Assembly: GCA_039934635.1 (NCBI GenBank)
Contig: JBDTLT010000002.1
Coordinates: forward strand, 1 to 64,000
Direction of reading: 5' to 3'
Length of the DNA: 64,000 bases
DNA from: DATLFA01 sp039934635
GTDB lineage: Bacteria; Actinomycetota; Acidimicrobiia; Acidimicrobiales; WLNW01
Part shown: positions 59,775 to 64,000 of the stretch, piece after piece
How positions within the stretch are numbered: the stretch's first letter is position 1
Layout of the letters: every line of letters starts with the position of its first letter
Notes under the pieces: generated by a model
The model's input: the letters and a program-made list of their open reading frames with translations, nothing else
Databases searched by the model: none
Told to the model about the DNA's origin: nothing
Program-made: the position numbers and the translations under genes

Positions 59775-61100
59775 ATGTCCAGCGTCCTCACCTCACTGCC
59801 GATCGGCGAACGCGTCGGCATCGCATTCTCCGGTGGTCTCGATACTTCGGCGGCCGTCGCATGGATGCGCGAGAAGGGGGCACTGCCCTGCGCTTATACG
59901 GCCGATCTCGGCCAACCCGACGAGCCTGATCTGGCCGAAGTGCAATCGCGAGCGCTGGCCTACGGCGCCGAGATCGCGCGCCTCGTCGATTGCCGGCTCG
60001 AGCTCGTTCGCGAGGGCCTGGTCGCGTTGCAGTGCGGCGCGTTCCATATTTCGACCGCGGGCAAGACCTACTTCAACACGACGCCGTTGGGCCGCGCCGT
60101 CACGGGCACCTTGTTGGTGCGGGCGATGCAGGACGATGGTGTCGACATCTGGGGCGATGGCTCGACCTACAAGGGCAACGACATCGAGCGGTTCTATCGC
60201 TACGGGTTGCTGGTCAACCAACGACTACGGATCTACAAGCCGTGGCTCGACGAGACCTTCGTCGACGAGCTCGGCGGCCGGGCCGAGATGAGTGAGTGGC
60301 TGCTGGCGCGTGGCTACGAGTACCGCGCGAGCAAAGAGAAGGCCTACTCGACCGACGCCAACATTTGGGGCGCGACGCACGAGGCCAAGAGCCTCGAGTT
60401 CCTGCACGAGGGTATGGATCTCGTCGAGCCGCTCATGGGCGTGCGTCATTGGGACGCCCATGTGCCGATCGAGCCCGAGATCGTGTCGGTCGCATTCGCG
60501 GATGGTTGGCCGGTGTCGATCAACGGCATCGAGTTCGGGTCGCTGATCGAGCTCGTCCACGAGGCCAACCGCATCGGCGGGCGCCACGGCCTCGGCACGA
60601 GCGATCAGATCGAGAACCGCATCATCGAGGCAAAGAGCCGCGGTATCTACGAGGCACCGGGGATGGCGCTGTTGTTCGTGGCGTACGAGCGGCTTGTGTC
60701 GGCTATCCACAACGAAGGTGCCATCGACAACTACCGCACGATGGGTCGTCGCCTAGGGCGGCTGTTGTACGAGGGTCGGTGGTTCGACCCGCAGGCGATG
60801 ATGTTGCGCGATTCGCTCACGCGTTGGATCGGGTCGATGATCACCGGCACGGTTACGCTGCGACTGCGCCGCGGCGACGACTACACCGTCGTCGACACGA
60901 CCGGCCCCAACCTGACGTATCACCCCGAGCGACTGTCGATGGAAAAGACCGAAGGCGCGTTCGGCCCGCTCGATCGCATCGGCCAACTGACATTGCGCAA
61001 TCTCGACATCGAGGACTCGCGCAACAAAATCGAGCTCTATCGCCAGACAGGCGCGCTGCCGAAGAGCGCCGGACTCGGCGAGCTGGACCCCGCAGAGTGA
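59775..61100 (+). CDS. argG: Argininosuccinate synthase, long (E. coli-type) form
   Basis: Protein of 441 residues joining citrulline and aspartate with ATP to argininosuccinate. The ATP pyrophosphatase P-loop AFSGGLDTSAAVAW is near the N-terminus. GDGSTYKGNDIERFYRYG and EKAYSTDANIWGATHEAKSLE identify the longer E. coli-like subtype rather than the 400-residue type common in actinobacteria. It stands alone, away from other arg genes, which suggests lateral transfer of the gene or subtype. Confidence 0.94.
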   Translation: MSSVLTSLPIGERVGIAFSGGLDTSAAVAWMREKGALPCAYTADLGQPDEPDLAEVQSRALAYGAEIARLVDCRLELVREGLVALQCGAFHISTAGKTYFNTTPLGRAVTGTLLVRAMQDDGVDIWGDGSTYKGNDIERFYRYGLLVNQRLRIYKPWLDETFVDELGGRAEMSEWLLARGYEYRASKEKAYSTDANIWGATHEAKSLEFLHEGMDLVEPLMGVRHWDAHVPIEPEIVSVAFADGWPVSINGIEFGSLIELVHEANRIGGRHGLGTSDQIENRIIEAKSRGIYEAPGMALLFVAYERLVSAIHNEGAIDNYRTMGRRLGRLLYEGRWFDPQAMMLRDSLTRWIGSMITGTVTLRLRRGDDYTVVDTTGPNLTYHPERLSMEKTEGAFGPLDRIGQLTLRNLDIEDSRNKIELYRQTGALPKSAGLGELDPAE

Positions 61101-61229
61101 CGCGCTCGATGCGCTGTTTCCAGCCAAATTAACGGCAGCCTCGGCAGTCAACAAAAGCACAATTTTCGGTAAAGGTCACCCACCGCGCGGACCGAAATAC
61201 CTGGGATCCAGTGAGCCGGGAGACCCAGC

Positions 61230-62546
61230 ATGCCCGCGACTGACATCGTTTCCAGTTCCGATGCCGCGCACCTTTTGCGTCGAGTGGGCTTTGGCCCGAC
61301 CGCCGCGGAGATCCAATCATTGACGGGCCTGACCCGGCAGGCGGCCGTCGCGTCGGTGATGAACTTCGCCGGTGCCCCGGCCGTGGTGAGACCGGCCGTC
61401 GACGACCGCGCCAACGAGTGGGATTGCTACGTCGACGCGCAGGAGTGGTGGGTCGAGCGCATGCGCACGACCACCACACCACTGCAAGAGAAGATGACGC
61501 TGTTCTGGCACAACCACTTCTGTTCGAGCCAGGACAAGCTCTTCGACATGGGCGCGATGTTCGACCAGAACCAGAAGTTCCGCACGCTCGGCATGGGCAG
61601 CTTCGAGACGCTGTGCCAGGCCATCGCCATCGATCCGGCGATGCTCGTCTACCTCGACAACGCGACGAATCGTGTTGGCGCGGAGCAGGAGAACTTCGCC
61701 CGTGAGCTCATGGAGCTCTTCACGTTGGGTGTCGGCCACTACACCGAGCAGGACGTCATCGCGATGGCGAAGGCGTGGACCGGGCACAACATCGTGGGGT
61801 GGAACGGGTCGTTCACCGACCCCACCTACGTCTACTACCCGGCGCGCCACGACAACACGAACAAGACACTGTTCGGCATCACGCAGAACTGGAACGGACC
61901 CGCGACGATCACCGAGATCTGCACCGGTTCGAAGAAGACCGAGTGCACGCAATTCATCGCCCGCAAGATGTGGAAGTACTTCGCCCACACCACGCCGTCC
62001 GACACGCTGGTCAACGCTCTGGCGGGAGTGTTCGCCGGCACGATGGTCATCAGCGATCTGGTCGGCGCAATCTTGTTGCACGACGAATTCTGGGCGCCGG
62101 CGAGTCGCTGGGCGTTGGTCAAGAGCCCGGTGGAGTTCGTCGTCGACGTGCTGCGCCGTCTCGGGCGCCCCTCGACCGTGGCCGGTCTGCCATGGGCCGT
62201 CGAAGGCATGGGACAAGTGCTCTTCAACCCGCCCAACGTGGCCGGTTGGGGCCAGAACGCCTACTGGTTGTCGACGGCGACGGCGTGGGCCCGTGGCGGC
62301 TGGCTGAGCAACCTGAAGTGGCAGCTCGACGGCTGGAACTACTGGGACGAATTTCACCTCTCGGGCGGCAGCGCGCTCCCGGTGGCGACCGCCGTGCAGA
62401 AGATCTTCGACGACCTCGGCATCTTCGAACCGTCGCCCGCAACTCGCACCCAACTGACGTCATGGTGGAACGCCGAACCGACCTGGGCGAGACAACCCAA
62501 CGCGTTGATCGTCGGCGCGATGTGTCCCGAATTCAACGTTGTGTGA
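61230..62546 (+). CDS. DUF1800 family protein
   Basis: Protein of 438 residues with the family motifs LLRRVGFGPT near the N-terminus, WHNHFCSSQDK, NFARELMELFTLGVGHYTEQDV (in parts) and GWGQNAYWLS. No signal peptide is evident, although the paired DUF1501 protein is Tat-exported. Both families occur together in many bacteria, often in surface or hydrolase-type roles, but their activity is unknown. A GGGAG ribosome-like site lies about 11 nt before ATG 61230. The gap before it (129 bp) is AT-richer than its surroundings and may hold a promoter. Confidence 0.88.
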   Translation: MPATDIVSSSDAAHLLRRVGFGPTAAEIQSLTGLTRQAAVASVMNFAGAPAVVRPAVDDRANEWDCYVDAQEWWVERMRTTTTPLQEKMTLFWHNHFCSSQDKLFDMGAMFDQNQKFRTLGMGSFETLCQAIAIDPAMLVYLDNATNRVGAEQENFARELMELFTLGVGHYTEQDVIAMAKAWTGHNIVGWNGSFTDPTYVYYPARHDNTNKTLFGITQNWNGPATITEICTGSKKTECTQFIARKMWKYFAHTTPSDTLVNALAGVFAGTMVISDLVGAILLHDEFWAPASRWALVKSPVEFVVDVLRRLGRPSTVAGLPWAVEGMGQVLFNPPNVAGWGQNAYWLSTATAWARGGWLSNLKWQLDGWNYWDEFHLSGGSALPVATAVQKIFDDLGIFEPSPATRTQLTSWWNAEPTWARQPNALIVGAMCPEFNVV

Positions 62547-62558
62547 GTGGAGCGAGCG

Positions 62559-64000
62559 ATGACGATGCGACGTATGCACAACGACGACAAGAAGCGCCGT
62601 GAATTCAGCCGGCGCCGGTTCTTGCAGGCGGCACTGGTCACTGGATCAGCGGCCGCAGTCGATCCGAAGTTCTTCTTCGGTGCCGACCCCGCCTTTGCCG
62701 GCCCGCCGTTGGGACCCTCCGATCACATCTTGGTGTTGATCGAGTTCGACGGCGGCAACGACGGGCTCAACACGCTGATCCCGTACACGAACGGGTCGTA
62801 CTACAGCTTGCGCGGCGGGCTCGCGATCCCGGCCAACACCGTGTTGCCCGTGGGTGACGGTCTCGGCTTCCATCCGAGCTTGCCGTACCTCAAGTCGCGT
62901 TGGGATGGTGGCGACGTCGCCATCATCCGGGGCATCGGACACGCCGATCTCGACCACAGTCACTTCTCTTGTATGGCCAAACTGCAATCAGGCACCGCCG
63001 GCAACGCGCCCACCTTGACCGGGTGGGTCGGGCGCTATCTCGACAACGCGGGGCTCGACGGTCTTGGCGCGATCTCGGTTGCCGACGGCGGCGTGCCCTT
63101 GCTGCTGCGCGGCAACTCGGCCGAAGTGACAGGTCTCCCGTCATGGTCGGGTGGGCTATTCGGTGCCGATCGCACGCAGACGGCGGATCGTGTCACCTAC
63201 GAGTCGTTGAGTGCGATCAACACCACCGACGGCGGCAAGGGCTATTGGGGTGGCCAGGTCGGTCAGACGATCCACAGCGCGCTTGCGACCGCACAACTCG
63301 TCAACCCGATCTATGCGCCGGCGATCGACGACGACCATCGCCTCGAACGTGATCTCATCCTGTGCGCTCGCATCATCAACCTCGACCTCGGCGCGCGCGT
63401 GCTGCACGTGCGGCTCGGGGGCTTCGACAATCACGACGATCAGCCCAATGACCACGCCACGCTGCTGAGCGAGTTCAACCGAGCGCTCGACGCATTCTTC
63501 GTGAACCTCGCACCGCAGTATCAATCGCGGGTCACGCTCGCGACGTTCTCCGAATTCGGTCGGCGCGTTCGCCCGAACGACTCGCTCGGCACCGACCATG
63601 GCACCGCGTCGACGGCATTCGTCATCGGTAGCCGTGTGAAGGGCGGCTTCTACGGCGAGCAGCCGTCGCTGACGAACCTCGACTCGCGCGGCGACCTGCG
63701 CCACAACATCGACTACCGGTCGATGTTCGCGACGCTGCTGTCGGGTTGGCTGCGCGCCGATGACGCGCAGGTGCTGGGGCAGTCGTTCGCGAAGCTCGAC
63801 ATGTTCGAGACCGGCACGTCGTGCGCCGCGGGTTTGATCGACAACATCCCGCTCGCGAATTCGTACAACGCCATTCGTCCCGTTCGCATCCTCGACACGC
63901 GGACCGGCAACGGTGCGACCAAGGCAATGATCGGGCCGGGCGGTGTCATCGATCTGGTGGTGGCGGGCCGCGGCACGGTGCCGCCGAGTGGCACCGGTGC
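62559..64000 (+). CDS. DUF1501 family Tat-exported protein with C-terminal RILDTR module (3' truncated by window)
   Basis: At least 480 residues from ATG 62559, open at the window end. A twin-arginine signal (SRRRFLQAALVTGSAAA, about residues 17-33) precedes the DUF1501 sulfatase-like core with LVLIEFDGGNDGLNTL, ADLDHSHF and VTLATFSEFGRRVRPNDS then GTDHGTAS. After about residue 435 the sequence turns to RPVRILDTRTGNGATKAMIGPG, the start of a beta-rich RxLDTR surface module. The gene follows DUF1800 by 12 nt, so they form an operon. Confidence 0.88.
   Translation, partial: MTMRRMHNDDKKRREFSRRRFLQAALVTGSAAAVDPKFFFGADPAFAGPPLGPSDHILVLIEFDGGNDGLNTLIPYTNGSYYSLRGGLAIPANTVLPVGDGLGFHPSLPYLKSRWDGGDVAIIRGIGHADLDHSHFSCMAKLQSGTAGNAPTLTGWVGRYLDNAGLDGLGAISVADGGVPLLLRGNSAEVTGLPSWSGGLFGADRTQTADRVTYESLSAINTTDGGKGYWGGQVGQTIHSALATAQLVNPIYAPAIDDDHRLERDLILCARIINLDLGARVLHVRLGGFDNHDDQPNDHATLLSEFNRALDAFFVNLAPQYQSRVTLATFSEFGRRVRPNDSLGTDHGTASTAFVIGSRVKGGFYGEQPSLTNLDSRGDLRHNIDYRSMFATLLSGWLRADDAQVLGQSFAKLDMFETGTSCAAGLIDNIPLANSYNAIRPVRILDTRTGNGATKAMIGPGGVIDLVVAGRGTVPPSGTG

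Noticed and set aside
1..64000. tRNA, rRNA, riboswitch or integrase-linked attachment site
   Set aside because: Gaps are all under about 150 bp apart from the pseudogene, and none was seen to contain a convincing RNA gene or mobility gene by reading; a tRNA and Rfam scan would settle it.

Overview
High-G+C actinobacterial chromosome segment, almost entirely coding, with no rRNA, tRNA, CRISPR, phage or insertion sequence recognised. Gene order rho - rpmE - prfA - prmC - tsaC - rpiB/glyA - wecA - atpZIBEFHAGDC matches the mycobacterial order around the ATP synthase operon. An F420-type nitroreductase, an Rv2466c-like DsbA protein, a PASTA kinase and a MurA with Asp in place of the catalytic Cys all fit Actinobacteria. 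The DUF1800/DUF1501 pair ending in an RILDTR module, the many start codons without Shine-Dalgarno sites and the general gene content suggest class Acidimicrobiia (Ilumatobacter-like). That placement is inference, not a database result.

Layout. 1-5978: termination, translation and one-carbon genes (rho 3' end, L31 type B, RF1 and its methylase, TsaC, RpiB, GlyA). 6011-14841: WecA-like transferase and the complete F1Fo ATP synthase operon. 14845-20730: PPK2, a short-chain dehydrogenase, GlpX and several unassigned proteins (zinc-ribbon with a duplicated domain, C-terminal J-domain protein, small hydrolase). 20720-27019: MFS transporter, murA, a 51-residue membrane protein, NfuA-like protein, rhomboid protease, SRPBCC protein, DsbA-like protein, methyltransferase. 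27113-34073: the membrane protein - DUF4129 - DUF4350 - MoxR - DUF58 - SpoIIM - RDD cluster. 34083-39962: cysteine desulfurase, mnmA (sulfur relay to tRNA), ligA, a HAD hydrolase. 39976-46201: PASTA kinase, SCP2 protein, gatCAB. 46258-52525: lipoprotein, SMP-30 protein, MATE transporter and a two-ATPase/two-permease ABC cluster. 52612-53054: decayed MFS gene. 53116-61100: ilvD, a NadD-like protein, an oxidoreductase group (F420-type protein, P450, aldo/keto reductase, amidohydrolase) and argG. 61230-64000: DUF1800 and Tat-exported DUF1501 proteins, the latter cut by the window end.

Two window-wide signals stand out. First, about twenty transcription-unit starts have a TANNNT hexamer 6-8 nt before the start codon and usually no Shine-Dalgarno site, the architecture of leaderless mRNAs; this also decides several start codons. 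Second, a short GC-rich motif (core CCGCTC...GNCGCTCGGG) recurs in intergenic DNA and appears to have been tandemly duplicated into the 3' end of the MFS gene. No wholly new multi-gene system was identified; the least explained pieces are the unassigned proteins near 720-1646, 15796-16647, 18576-20145 and the MoxR-type cluster.
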